From Streptosporangiaceae bacterium (GTDB taxonomy: Bacteria > Actinomycetota > Actinomycetes > Streptosporangiales > Streptosporangiaceae), in contig JAICWX010000039.1 in the NCBI GenBank assembly GCA_025934635.1, positions 1-42,167 on the forward strand: 42,167 nt of DNA. The letters run 5' to 3'. Below the pieces are notes generated by a model, which worked only from the letters and a program-made list of their open reading frames with translations, searched no databases and was not told the DNA's origin. How positions within the stretch are numbered: the stretch's first letter is position 1; each line of letters begins with the position of its first letter. This document shows positions 8,725-17,087 of the stretch, piece after piece. A program made the position numbers and the translations under genes.

Positions 8725-8862
8725 GACCAGGCGCAGTTCGCGGATGCGGGTGCCGCGGAAGTCCGATACGCGGTCCGAACCGTCCGGGCGGTACCCGGCC
8801 GCGGTGTAGACGGCGAGCGCCCGTTCGGCGCCTTGCGTCTCGTCCACCGCGACGCGCCGGCG
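8713..8862 (-). pseudogene. 3' remnant of a GNAT acetyltransferase gene
   Basis: On the minus strand, directly after the PPOX stop, about 50 codons read like the last part of a GNAT acetyltransferase: a VDETQGAERALAVYTAAGYRP stretch (the usual AxxLYxxxGF element) and then DFRGTRIRELRLVRHL, a typical C-terminal strand. No start codon, acetyl-CoA-binding loop (Q/RxxGxG/A) or N-terminal half is present, and the frame runs past the expected end without a stop. It is a remnant, not a gene. Confidence 0.5.
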
Positions 8863-8866
8863 TTGT

Positions 8867-9361
8867 TCACGCGATGCCGCCGAGTGCGCTCGGCAGCCGG
8901 GACTGGAAGTCGAGCACGCCCACCCACGCCGGGCGGACGCTGATGCTGGCCATCCGGGTCCCCGGCTGGCCGATCTGGGCCAGGTACTCCTGCGCCGCCT
9001 CGTCGCCCAGGTAGCGGCGGGCCGCCGCCGCGTACTCGGCCGGGATGCCGTCGACCTCGCTGATCTCGGCCCGGCCGCGGATGGTGAGCACCTCGGGCGG
9101 GAAGGTCTCGGTGTCGATGGTGACGGCGACGTCGCCGTTCGCCCGGAGCGCCTGCAGGCGGCCGGCCGGGTGGCGGACGTGCGGCGCGGCCACGAAGGTC
9201 GGCATCGCCAGCACCTCGCCGGTCCAGTGGAACCACGTCGCCAGCACACGCGGCGTCCCGTCGGTAGCAATGTAGGCAAAGCGCGCCGGAATCCGCGACG
9301 CGAGCAGGCGCTGGGCGGTGTCGGTCTCCAGCAAGCGGAGGTCTCCCTGCTTCACGGTCAT
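8867..9361 (-). CDS. Pyridoxamine 5'-phosphate oxidase-like (PPOX-fold) protein
   Basis: A 164-residue split-barrel protein of the PPOX superfamily, which binds FMN or F420. Typical elements are the N-terminal helix plus RFAYIATDGTPRVLATWFHW, then HVRHPAGRLQALRANGDVAVTIDTE and the LTIRGRAEI strand. Small actinobacterial members of this kind are often F420-dependent reductases or haem/biliverdin-related, and the substrate cannot be told here. The start is ATG 9361 with a GAGG element about 10 bases upstream. It is transcribed toward the scar region. Its 5' side faces a 379-bp gap containing repeats. Confidence 0.82.
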   Translation of the reverse strand: MTVKQGDLRLLETDTAQRLLASRIPARFAYIATDGTPRVLATWFHWTGEVLAMPTFVAAPHVRHPAGRLQALRANGDVAVTIDTETFPPEVLTIRGRAEISEVDGIPAEYAAAARRYLGDEAAQEYLAQIGQPGTRMASISVRPAWVGVLDFQSRLPSALGGIA

Positions 9362-9543
9362 CGGCTCAGCCTCATCTCGCGGTCACTGTCACAGATCACG
9401 GGTTACCTGTGGTTCCTCATCTCTTAAGACCGCCCAACCGACCAGAATTCATCGCCCCGCGACGACGAGAACTTACCCCTGCCGCGACCAGAACTCACCC
9501 TCGCGACGAGCACTCACCGCTCCACGACGAGCACCCCCACGCC

Positions 9544-9572
9544 GACGACATGGATGGAGCATCAATGTTGTT
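9544..9572. repeat. Dispersed dyad element, copy 1
   Basis: The core CATGGATG-GAG-CATCAATG (9549-9567) is two related 8-mers 11 bp apart, embedded in a longer imperfect inverted repeat (10 of 13 arm positions pair). The same core, with the spacer as CTC, occurs at 26,160, 26,191 and 41,597. All copies are between genes. Confidence 0.7.
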
Positions 9573-9648
9573 AATGCGGACCGCGCATGGACCGGAGTCG
9601 ATGAAGGTGGGGTCGGTGTTGCGAATGAGGCAGATGAGGTTAGGAACC

Positions 9649-9711
9649 GGTCCGCTCAGCACCGGACCTGGCCCGCTCAGCACCGGATCTGGCCCGCCCC
9701 GCACCGGGTCC
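9649..9711. repeat. Three 21-bp tandem repeats
   Basis: The unit GGYCCGCYCMGCACCGGRYCY appears three times head to tail, with a partial fourth after it, ending about 30 bp before the dehydratase start. The first two units differ at two positions. A period of 21 bp is two helical turns, so repeated sites would lie on one face of the DNA. Confidence 0.75.
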
Positions 9712-9740
9712 GGCCCGGTCTCGCCTGATAGACACGTGGC

Positions 9741-10715
9741 ATGGCCATATCGCCCATCCTGGACCTCGCCGAAGTGCTCGCGGCTCGCCAGCGCATCGAG
9801 CCCTACCTGCGGCCGACCCCGCTCTACCGCTATCCCGCCCTGGACGCGCTGACCGGGGCCCGGGTGCGGGTCAAGCACGAGAACCACCAGCCGGTCGGAG
9901 CGTTCAAGGTCCGCGGCGGGGTGAACCTGGTCAGCCAGCTGACCGCGGACGAGCGGGAGCGGGGGGTGATCGCGGCCTCGACCGGCAACCACGGCCAGTC
10001 AGTGGCGTACGCGGCCGAGGAGTTCGGCGTGCGGGCGGTGATCTGCATGCCGGAGCAGGCCAACCCGGTGAAGGTCGAGTCGATGCAGGCTCTCGGGGCC
10101 GAGATGGTCTTCGGTGGCCGCGACTTCGACGAGGCCCGCGAGCACTGCGAGAAGCTGGCGACCGAACACGGGTACCGGTACATCCACTCCGGGAACGAGC
10201 CGGCCCTCATCGCCGGCGTCGCCACCTGTGCCCTGGAGATCATCGAGGACTGGCCGGACGTCGAGGTGATCGTGGTCCCGGTCGGCGGCGGCAGCGGTGC
10301 ATCCGCGGCCTGCGTGGTGGCCAAGGCCGTCCGCCCGTCGATCGAGGTGATCGCCGTGCAGTCCGAGGCGGCCCCGGCCGCCTACCGCTCCTGGCGGGCC
10401 GGGGCCCTGGTGACCGACACGACCAGTACGTTCGCCGAAGGGATGGCCACCCGGTCGGCGTTCGAGCTGCCGCAGCAGATCATGCGGGACAAGCTGGACG
10501 ACTTCGTCCTGGTCGCCGAGGACACGCTGCGGGACGCGACCCGGCTGATGATCGAGAAGACCCGCAACCTGGTCGAGCCGTCCGGCGCGGCTCCGCTCGC
10601 GGCCGTGCTCACCGAGCCCAGCCGGTTCGCCGATCGCAACGTGGCGCTGATCTGCACCGGCGGCAACATCAGCCCGGCCCAGCTCACCAGCCTCTGGAAC
10701 GGGGAGCAGCCGTGA
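9741..10715 (+). CDS. Threonine/serine dehydratase, PLP fold type II
   Basis: A 324-residue enzyme of the catabolic threonine/serine dehydratase family. The PLP Lys is K56 in GAFKVRGG, the substrate loop is STGNHGQS (residues 79-86), and the phosphate-binding loop is VPVGGGSGAS. It lacks the C-terminal ACT-like regulatory domain of biosynthetic IlvA, so the likely reaction is deamination of L-threonine or L-serine to the 2-oxo acid plus ammonia. Serine racemase activity is an alternative within this family. No clear ribosome site precedes ATG 9741, and TAGACA seven bases upstream would fit a -10 box of a leaderless message. The stop overlaps the next gene as GTGA. Confidence 0.88.
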   Translation: MAISPILDLAEVLAARQRIEPYLRPTPLYRYPALDALTGARVRVKHENHQPVGAFKVRGGVNLVSQLTADERERGVIAASTGNHGQSVAYAAEEFGVRAVICMPEQANPVKVESMQALGAEMVFGGRDFDEAREHCEKLATEHGYRYIHSGNEPALIAGVATCALEIIEDWPDVEVIVVPVGGGSGASAACVVAKAVRPSIEVIAVQSEAAPAAYRSWRAGALVTDTTSTFAEGMATRSAFELPQQIMRDKLDDFVLVAEDTLRDATRLMIEKTRNLVEPSGAAPLAAVLTEPSRFADRNVALICTGGNISPAQLTSLWNGEQP

Positions 10716-11500
10716 CCGAGCAGGCCATGACCGAGCAGGCCGTCCGGGTGGAGCGGTCCGGGCCCGTCACCACCGTCCTGCTGCACCGCCCGGCCCGCCG
10801 TAACGCCGTGGACGGTCCGACCGCCGCCGCGCTCGCCGCGGCCTTCCGGGCGTTCGACGCCGATCCGGACGCCGCCGTGGCCGTGCTGCACGGGCAGGGC
10901 GGCGTCTTCTGCTCCGGTGCCGACCTGACCGCGCTCGGCACCGAACGCGGCAACCGGGTGGCGCCCGGCGGCGACGCGCCGATGGGCGTGAGCCGGCTGC
11001 GGCTGTCCAAGCCGGTCATCGCGGCGGTGTCCGGGTACGCCGTGGCCGGCGGCCTGGAGCTGGCCCTGTGGTGCGACCTGCGGGTCGCGGACGAGACCGC
11101 CGTCTTCGGCGTCTTCTGCCGGCGGTGGGGCGTACCGCTGATCGACGGCGGGACGGTGCGCCTGCCCCGCCTCATCGGCACCAGCCGGGCGATGGACATG
11201 ATCCTCACCGGGCGCGCCGTCGACGCCCGCGAAGCCCACGCGATCGGGCTGGCCAACCGGGTCGTGCCGGCCGGCCAGGCGCTGGCGGGCGCCCAGGCGC
11301 TGGCGGCCCAGCTGGCCGCGTTCCCGCAGGTCTGCCTGCGTAGCGACCGCGCGTCGGTGCTGGCCGCCGAGGGCCTGGACGAGGCCGCCGCGCTGGCCGC
11401 GGAGTTCATCCACGGGCAGCGCGCGCTGACCGCCGAGGCGGCCGCCGGCGCCGCCCGGTTCTCCGCCGGGGCGGGCCGCCCCGGCGCCCCCGCCAGCTGA
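10712..11500 (+). CDS. Crotonase-fold (enoyl-CoA hydratase/isomerase family) protein
   Basis: A 262-residue crotonase-superfamily protein. Oxyanion-hole segments are present (CSGADLTAL and GYAVAGGLELAL). Aligned by eye to rat enoyl-CoA hydratase, the first catalytic Glu is kept (GGLELA), but the second (GQPE) is replaced within FGVFCRRWG, so simple hydration is not assured. The start GTG 10712 overlaps the dehydratase stop, which implies coupling. An alternative ATG at 10727 exists because the first five codons are duplicated (MTEQA-MTEQA). The pairing with a 2-oxo-acid-producing dehydratase suggests a short catabolic operon, but the CoA substrate is unknown. Confidence 0.85.
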   Translation: MTEQAMTEQAVRVERSGPVTTVLLHRPARRNAVDGPTAAALAAAFRAFDADPDAAVAVLHGQGGVFCSGADLTALGTERGNRVAPGGDAPMGVSRLRLSKPVIAAVSGYAVAGGLELALWCDLRVADETAVFGVFCRRWGVPLIDGGTVRLPRLIGTSRAMDMILTGRAVDAREAHAIGLANRVVPAGQALAGAQALAAQLAAFPQVCLRSDRASVLAAEGLDEAAALAAEFIHGQRALTAEAAAGAARFSAGAGRPGAPAS

Positions 11501-11562
11501 CGCTGTCACGCGGTGACGGGCAGCGGCGTCTTAACCTGCGTCACTACCTGAAGGAGAACGAA

Positions 11563-12402
11563 ATGTCACCGCTCGCCGTCACCCGTTCGGGCACCGGAGC
11601 CCCGCTCGTGCTGCTGCACGCGCTCGGGTTGTCACGCCGGTCCTGGGACCCGATCCTGGCCGCCCTCGCTGCCCGCTTCGACGTCATCGCGGTCGACCTG
11701 CCGGGCTTCGGCGACTCCGCCCCCGTACCGGGGCAGGCTGAGGTGCCGCCCGCGATGCTGGCGGAGCACGTCGCCGACCTGCTCGCCGAGCTCGGCGTCA
11801 GCACCCCGCACGTGGTCGGGAACTCTATCGGCGGCTGGGTGGCGCTGGAACTGGCCTCCCGGCGCCCGGTCGCCTCGCTGACCCTGCTCTCCCCGGCCGG
11901 CCTATGGCCCAAGCACCCCCCGCTGTACGACCGGATCAGCCTGCGCGCCTCCCGCTGGCTTGCCCAGCACGCGGGCCGGCTGCTGTCCCGCGTGGTGGCC
12001 TCCAGGCTGGGGCGCACCCTCGTCCTCGGTCAGACCCACGGTCATCCGATGCGGCTCAGCACCGAGTACGCTCGCGCGGCCGTGACGGAACTGGGCAGCT
12101 GCCCCGGCTTCGAGGCGGCGCTGGCGGGCACCGCGAAGCGCCACTTCGTCGCCACCGGGCCCATCACCGCTCCCGTCACCGTGGCCTTCGGCTCACGCGA
12201 CCTGCTGCTGCGCCCGGGCTCCCGCCGGCTCGGCCAGCTCCCGCCGCAGACCCGGACCGAGACGCTCCCCGGCTGCGGCCACGTCCCGATAACCGACGAT
12301 CCCGCCGCCGTCGCCGCCCTCATCATCCGGGCTGCCACGCAAGCCGGCAAGGACGCCGTGGCCGATATCGCCGCGGCCGATACCGCCGCGGACGCAGCCT
12401 GA
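11563..12402 (+). CDS. Alpha/beta-fold hydrolase
   Basis: A 279-residue alpha/beta hydrolase. The catalytic triad is readable: nucleophile S88 in GNSIGG, Asp in FGSRDLLL (about residue 213), and His in GCGHVP (about residue 240). The oxyanion strand LLHALGLSRRSWDP is typical of haloalkane-dehalogenase/esterase-like members. The last ~25 residues are an Ala/Asp-rich tail with a repeated AADTA unit. A strong AAGGAG site lies 7 bases before ATG 11563. It is 62 bp from the crotonase gene, so it may be co-transcribed. Substrate unknown. Confidence 0.87.
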   Translation: MSPLAVTRSGTGAPLVLLHALGLSRRSWDPILAALAARFDVIAVDLPGFGDSAPVPGQAEVPPAMLAEHVADLLAELGVSTPHVVGNSIGGWVALELASRRPVASLTLLSPAGLWPKHPPLYDRISLRASRWLAQHAGRLLSRVVASRLGRTLVLGQTHGHPMRLSTEYARAAVTELGSCPGFEAALAGTAKRHFVATGPITAPVTVAFGSRDLLLRPGSRRLGQLPPQTRTETLPGCGHVPITDDPAAVAALIIRAATQAGKDAVADIAAADTAADAA

Positions 12403-12431
12403 TCCGCTCGGCCTGACCAACCGCGCCTGAC

Positions 12432-12448
12432 CCGCCGCGTACCGGCGG
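12432..12448 (+). terminator. Possible hairpin terminator after the hydrolase
   Basis: CCGCCG-CGTAC-CGGCGG is a 6-bp GC-only stem about 30 bp after the hydrolase stop. It has no T-run. Two TATAAG boxes (near 12,462 and 12,489) follow and could serve the next gene. Confidence 0.35.
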
Positions 12449-12530
12449 CGATCTGCTGACTATAAGTGACAGGAGAGTTACAGTGTGTATAAGAGGAAAA
12501 CCTTGATGTCACTGAGGAGAGCGGCCGCGG

Positions 12531-14942
12531 ATGGCAGGCGAAGCCGAGGACCTGGCCGCGAGGCTACGCGCCGAATTCCCGCACGCGCTGCGGAGCGGGC
12601 AGCTAGTCGCCTACTACCAGCCGGAGGTCGAGCTGGCCACCGGCCGGGTGGTAGGCGTGGAGTCGCTCGCCCGGTGGGAGCATCCCGAGCTCGGCACCTT
12701 GCCGCCGGCCCTGTTCACGCCGGTGGCCGAACGGCTCGGGCTGATGGGGGAGCTTACCCGGCTGATGCTGGGCCTGTCGCTGGCGCAGCACCGGGCCTGG
12801 GCCGCGGCCGGGATGATCGTCCCGGTCGCGGTGAACGTCGGTCCCGACTGCGTCACTGACCCCGGCTTCCCCGCGGTCGTCGCCGAACTCCTGCGCCGCG
12901 AGCAGGTCCCCGGTCCGATGCTTGCCCTCGAGGTGAGCGAGCAGACCGGGACCGCCGTCGCCAGCCCCAGCTTCTTCGCCCAGCTGGCCGAGGCGGGCGT
13001 GCGGATCGCGCTGGACGACTTCGGCACCGGCTTCGCCTCGCTGGAGAGCCTCGGCGGCTGGCCGGTGGACGAGCTCAAGCTCGACATGTCCCTGGTCCGC
13101 CCGATCGCCAGCCGGTCGAGCTTCCGCACCATCGTCCGCACCACCGTCGACCTCGCCCACCAGCTCGGGGTCAAGGTGGTGGCCGAGGGCGTCGAGTCCG
13201 AGGCGGTCCGGTCCGAGCTGCGGTCCCTCGGCTGCGACATCGGCCAGGGCTACTTCCTCGGGCGGCCGATGCCGCCGGGTGCCTTCGCCGACTGGATGCG
13301 CGAGCGAGGGCAGTCCCGGCGGGGCATCCCGCCCGCGGCGGCCGGGTCGGCGGCCGAGGCGGCCGCCGCGACGGCGGCGGCCGGGGACCGCGGCCCGGTC
13401 CGCAAGTGGCTGCACTGGGCCATCGATCCGGTCGGCGGCCGGACGCTGGCCGCCGCCGTGGCCATCATGGTCGCCTACGGGCTGTGGCAGCTCTTCCGGT
13501 GGGGCGGCCACCAGCACCAGTCCCTGATCGGCGACCTCGCGTTCTTCCCGCTGAACGCCGCGGGCGGCTACTGCGCCTGGCGGGTGTCCCGGCGCACCGA
13601 CCTCGGCCGGGCCACCATCCGGGCCTGGCGGCTGCTGTCGGTCGCGATCTGGCTCTATCTCCTCGGGGACGCGATCCAGCTTCTCTACGAGGTGGTCCTG
13701 CACCAGAAGCCGTACCCGACCTGGGCCGACGCCGCCTACCTGAGCTTCTACCCGGTGGCGTGCGCCGGCTTCTTCGCCTTCCCGTCCCGCCGCCGGACCA
13801 AGCCGGAGCGGCTGCGGAGCCTGCTCGATGTCGGCACCGTTTTCGTCGGCGGGGCAACGCTGCTGTGGTACGTGGCGCTCGGCCCGGCGGTGGCCTCGGA
13901 CCCCCGGTTCGACCTGGCCGACCTGGTGATCTTCGCCTACCCGATCGGTGACCTGCTGCTGCTGTTCGGCGTGCTCTCGCTGCTGTGGCGGGGTGTCCCG
14001 CGATCGAGCGTGCTGCCGCTGCGGATCTTCGCGGCCGGCATGGGGATGTTCATCGCGGCCGACGCCAGCTACGACTACACCACCATCCACGCGACCTACA
14101 CCGGCGGGGACCCGGTGGACACGCTGTGGATGCTCGCGCTGACCTTGCTGTACATCGCGGCGGCATGCCAGCTGCGGGTCGGCCCGGCGTCCGGCTACGC
14201 GGCGCCGCTGCGCCCGGTCACCGCCCGTCCCAGCGCGCTGCCCTACGCGGCGGTCGCGGCCAGCTACCTGCTCCTCGCCGTCGTCGGCCTGCGCCACCTG
14301 GACTTCGACTCCCTCGGCGGCGTGCTGCTCGGCGCGGTGATACTGACCTGCCTGGTCACCGCCCGTCAGTTCGCCGCGCTGCGGGACTACGGCCGGCTCG
14401 CGGTCCGGTTCCAGGAGCTGGCCTCGATTGACGGGATGACGGGCCTGTACAACCGGCGGCACTTCATGGAGATGGCCGAGACCGCCTTCGCGCACGCGCA
14501 GCGGCTCGGCCAGCCCTTGTTCGTGCTGATGCTCGACGTGGACCATTTCAAGCAGATCAACGACGTGCACGGGCACGCCGCGGGCGACCGGGTGCTGGCC
14601 GACCTGGCCCAGACCTGCCGCGAGCATGTGCGCCCGGACGACGTCGCAGGCCGCTACGGCGGCGACGAGTTCATCATCGTGGTCCCGGGGATCAGCAGCC
14701 TGCGGGCGATCCAGATCGCGGCCCGGCTGACCGGGCCGCCGGCCCGGACCTCCGGTGCGGACGGCCAGCCGGTCGCGTTCACCGTCAGCGTCGGCATCGC
14801 CGAGCTCGGGGCCTGCCTGGACCTGCCGGCCTTGCTCGCGCACGCCGATGCGGCCATGTACGAGGCCAAGCGGGCCGGCGGTGGCTGCTGGCGCCTCTAC
14901 GAGGACAGCGAGCAGGCGGCGGCCATGGCCGACCCGCGCTAG
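12531..14942 (+). CDS. Membrane c-di-GMP protein: EAL - multi-TM - GGDEF
   Basis: An 803-residue protein. Residues 1-265 form an EAL phosphodiesterase domain with ESL for EAL, the Asn (VNVGP), Glu (LEVSE), DDFGTG, Lys (ELKLD), AEGVES and QGYFLGRP, so metal and catalytic residues look complete. Residues ~290-620 are a hydrophobic block of about 8-9 membrane spans. The C-terminal GGDEF domain has an intact GGDEF (about residues 710-714) preceded by an RPDD I-site at the canonical 5-residue spacing, so product inhibition is expected. It could both make and break c-di-GMP. The domain order is unusual, because EAL usually follows GGDEF. The ATG has GGAGAG upstream. Confidence 0.92.
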   Translation: MAGEAEDLAARLRAEFPHALRSGQLVAYYQPEVELATGRVVGVESLARWEHPELGTLPPALFTPVAERLGLMGELTRLMLGLSLAQHRAWAAAGMIVPVAVNVGPDCVTDPGFPAVVAELLRREQVPGPMLALEVSEQTGTAVASPSFFAQLAEAGVRIALDDFGTGFASLESLGGWPVDELKLDMSLVRPIASRSSFRTIVRTTVDLAHQLGVKVVAEGVESEAVRSELRSLGCDIGQGYFLGRPMPPGAFADWMRERGQSRRGIPPAAAGSAAEAAAATAAAGDRGPVRKWLHWAIDPVGGRTLAAAVAIMVAYGLWQLFRWGGHQHQSLIGDLAFFPLNAAGGYCAWRVSRRTDLGRATIRAWRLLSVAIWLYLLGDAIQLLYEVVLHQKPYPTWADAAYLSFYPVACAGFFAFPSRRRTKPERLRSLLDVGTVFVGGATLLWYVALGPAVASDPRFDLADLVIFAYPIGDLLLLFGVLSLLWRGVPRSSVLPLRIFAAGMGMFIAADASYDYTTIHATYTGGDPVDTLWMLALTLLYIAAACQLRVGPASGYAAPLRPVTARPSALPYAAVAASYLLLAVVGLRHLDFDSLGGVLLGAVILTCLVTARQFAALRDYGRLAVRFQELASIDGMTGLYNRRHFMEMAETAFAHAQRLGQPLFVLMLDVDHFKQINDVHGHAAGDRVLADLAQTCREHVRPDDVAGRYGGDEFIIVVPGISSLRAIQIAARLTGPPARTSGADGQPVAFTVSVGIAELGACLDLPALLAHADAAMYEAKRAGGGCWRLYEDSEQAAAMADPR

Positions 14943-14960
14943 GGCCGGTCCTTGCCAGGG

Positions 14961-15410
14961 CTAGGCCGCGGTGCCCGCCCGCTCGCGCTGGCGGGTCCCG
15001 CTGTGATGCGCCGGCCGGTCCGGCCACCGCGGGCCGGCGGCGGAGGTCGCGGCGACCCTGACCGCGGGCATGGGGAGCAAAACGGGTACCGAACGATCCG
15101 GCTCGCAGTGGTCGTGCCCCGCGCGAGTGGCGATGGCCGTCGGCCAGCGTCCGGACGTTTCCTCGGTCATGGCGTGCTGGCACTGGAACCGGCAGCCGAC
15201 GCAGCCGCCGGACGCCGCCCGGTGGCGGCGGGTGGCCATGAAGATCGTGAAGGCGAGCACGGCCGCCACGGCCGTGCCGACGGTCGCGGCGATGACCGCG
15301 ACCACGGTGGCCAGGTCGCCGAAGAGATGACTGACGGGCCCGGCGAACACCAGCCAGGCGACGGCCACGATAGCCGCGAAGCATCCGGCGGGGCGGGCAT
15401 AACAGACCAT
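14961..15410 (-). CDS. Small membrane protein with a Cys cluster
   Basis: A 149-residue protein with two likely membrane spans (about residues 9-30 and 34-58), then GGCVGCRFQCQH, a CxxCxxxC cluster at the membrane face, and a disordered Pro/Arg-rich tail. I do not recognise the family. The Cys cluster could bind metal or a cluster. GAGAGG lies 6 bases before ATG 15410. It is convergent with the EAL/GGDEF gene with only an 18-bp gap. The Cys/TM pattern supports coding, but the tail reads like low-information GC-rich sequence. Confidence 0.5.
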   Translation of the reverse strand: MVCYARPAGCFAAIVAVAWLVFAGPVSHLFGDLATVVAVIAATVGTAVAAVLAFTIFMATRRHRAASGGCVGCRFQCQHAMTEETSGRWPTAIATRAGHDHCEPDRSVPVLLPMPAVRVAATSAAGPRWPDRPAHHSGTRQRERAGTAA

Positions 15411-15500
15411 GGTCAGCCTCTCATCGGGTTGCGCTCTGTATACGAGGTGGCCTGGCGTCGTTGCCGTCCACTACTTAAATCGCTCAACCGGGCGGAAAAG

Positions 15501-17072
15501 TCAAGACCCTGAGTCGATCCGTTGTGAACGCAGCGTGATGAGAGCGAGGAGCCCGGCGGCCAGCGCGAGCCCGGCCGACAGGTAGAGCGCGGCATGCAGG
15601 CCATCGTGGAAGGCCTGGTAGGCGGCGCCGATGACCTCCTGGACCAGCTTGCCGAAGCCGGCGTAGGCGTTGGTGTTCTTGGGGATCTGGCCGGTCTCGA
15701 TGGCGTTGGTCACCAGGCCCTGGAACGCCTTCGGCACGCCCAGGTGGTTCATCTGCGCGGCCAGGCTGACGTGCAGCTGCGAGTAGACCAGCGAGCCGAG
15801 TATCGCGACCCCGGTGACGGCGCCGATCTCCCGGCTGGTGTTGGTGGCCGACGCGGCCATCCCGGAGCGCTCGGCCGGCACCGCGGACAGCACCGCGGTG
15901 GTAATCGGCACCACCGTCGTCCCGATCCCGATCCCGGCCACGCACAGCGCCACCGTCAGCAGGGCGTAGTCCGGGTGCGGAGACAGGTAGCCGTCGGTCA
16001 GGAACAGCCCGATCGCCAGCAGCAGGCAGCCGATCGTGATCGACCAGCGCGGCCCGGCCAGCGCCGTCCACCGCCCGGCCAGCACCGAGGACGCGATCAT
16101 CAGCACGGTCATCGGCGCGAACACCGCGGCCAGCCGGTAGCCGGACGCGGCGGGCACCTCGGTCAGGTACAGCGCGGTGAAGAAGAAGATGGCGAAGGTG
16201 GCGAAGTAGGTGCAGAACGCGGCGATGTTGGCCACGGTGAACTGCGGCACGCGCAGGAAGCGCAGGTCGAGCAGCGGGTTCGGGGACCGGCGTTCCCACC
16301 AGCCGAACGCCGCGAACATGACCACGCTCAGGCACAGCAAGATGATCACCAGGGCCGAGCCGAAACCGGCCGACTCCGCGTCGATGATCGCGAACACGAA
16401 CGTGGCCAGCGCCCCGGCGCCCAGGATCGTGCCGGCCGTGTCTACCCGGGCCGCGGTGGGGTCCGAGCTCTCCGGCAGGGTGACCGCCGCCACGATCAGC
16501 GCGGCCAGCCCGAAGGCCAGGTTGAACCAGAAGATGCCGCGCCAGCTCCACCCGCCGGTCAAGATCCCGCCGACCACGGGACCCGCCGCCAGCGCGAACC
16601 CGGAGGTCGCGGCCCAGACGCCGATCGCCCGGCTGCGGGCCCTTGTGTCCGGGTACAGCTGGCGCAGCATGGACAGCGTGCCCGGCTCGCTGGCGGCCGC
16701 GCCCAGGCCCATCACGGCCCGGCCCGCGATGAGGGTCTGCACGTTCGGGGCGAGCGCGCACAGCACCGAGCCGGCGCAGAAGACGCCCGCCCCGGCCAGC
16801 ATGACCTTCTTGCGGCCGAGCTCGTCCCCGATCATCCCGCAGGCCAGCATGATGCTGGCGAAGGTGAGCGCGTAGGCGCCGACGACCCACTGCAGGTCGG
16901 CCACGTTCGCCTTGAGGGAGACCTGGATGTCGCCCAGCGCCACGCTGACCACGGTGTTGTCGAGGAAGGTCAGGAAGAGCAGCGTGCACAGGGTACCCAG
17001 GGCGAGCGCCTGGCCGCCCCGCGGCACGATCCCGTGCCGGTCACCGGAAACGGCCTCCGCCTGGCTGGCCAT
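15501..17072 (-). CDS. MFS drug exporter, DHA2 (14-TM) type
   Basis: A 523-residue EmrB/QacA-type proton antiporter. It shows TM1 motif LDNTVVSVAL (D1), loop motif GxLxDxxGRKxx as GMIGDELGRKKV, motif B GRAVMGLGAA and motif C GFALAAGPVVGG. About 14 hydrophobic spans are readable. The likely role is efflux of a toxic compound. It begins 15 bp after the stop of a lipoprotein gene on the same strand, so the two form an operon. No local regulator is seen. Confidence 0.92.
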   Translation of the reverse strand: MASQAEAVSGDRHGIVPRGGQALALGTLCTLLFLTFLDNTVVSVALGDIQVSLKANVADLQWVVGAYALTFASIMLACGMIGDELGRKKVMLAGAGVFCAGSVLCALAPNVQTLIAGRAVMGLGAAASEPGTLSMLRQLYPDTRARSRAIGVWAATSGFALAAGPVVGGILTGGWSWRGIFWFNLAFGLAALIVAAVTLPESSDPTAARVDTAGTILGAGALATFVFAIIDAESAGFGSALVIILLCLSVVMFAAFGWWERRSPNPLLDLRFLRVPQFTVANIAAFCTYFATFAIFFFTALYLTEVPAASGYRLAAVFAPMTVLMIASSVLAGRWTALAGPRWSITIGCLLLAIGLFLTDGYLSPHPDYALLTVALCVAGIGIGTTVVPITTAVLSAVPAERSGMAASATNTSREIGAVTGVAILGSLVYSQLHVSLAAQMNHLGVPKAFQGLVTNAIETGQIPKNTNAYAGFGKLVQEVIGAAYQAFHDGLHAALYLSAGLALAAGLLALITLRSQRIDSGS

Positions 17073-17087
17073 CGGCGCGGCCCTGCC

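Larger units (their letters stand above)
9362..9740. other. Intergenic region with a palindromic element and tandem repeats
   Basis: No convincing gene. The region is lower in GC than its surroundings and holds one copy of the dispersed dyad element (9544-9572) and three 21-bp tandem repeats (9649-9711). It must contain divergent promoters for the PPOX gene and the dehydratase, but I could not place a convincing -35/-10 pair. Confidence 0.6.

Noticed and set aside
11505..11517. GTCAC-GCG-GTGAC palindrome before the hydrolase
   Set aside because: Five-base arms in GC-rich DNA are expected by chance, and no promoter is clear next to it.
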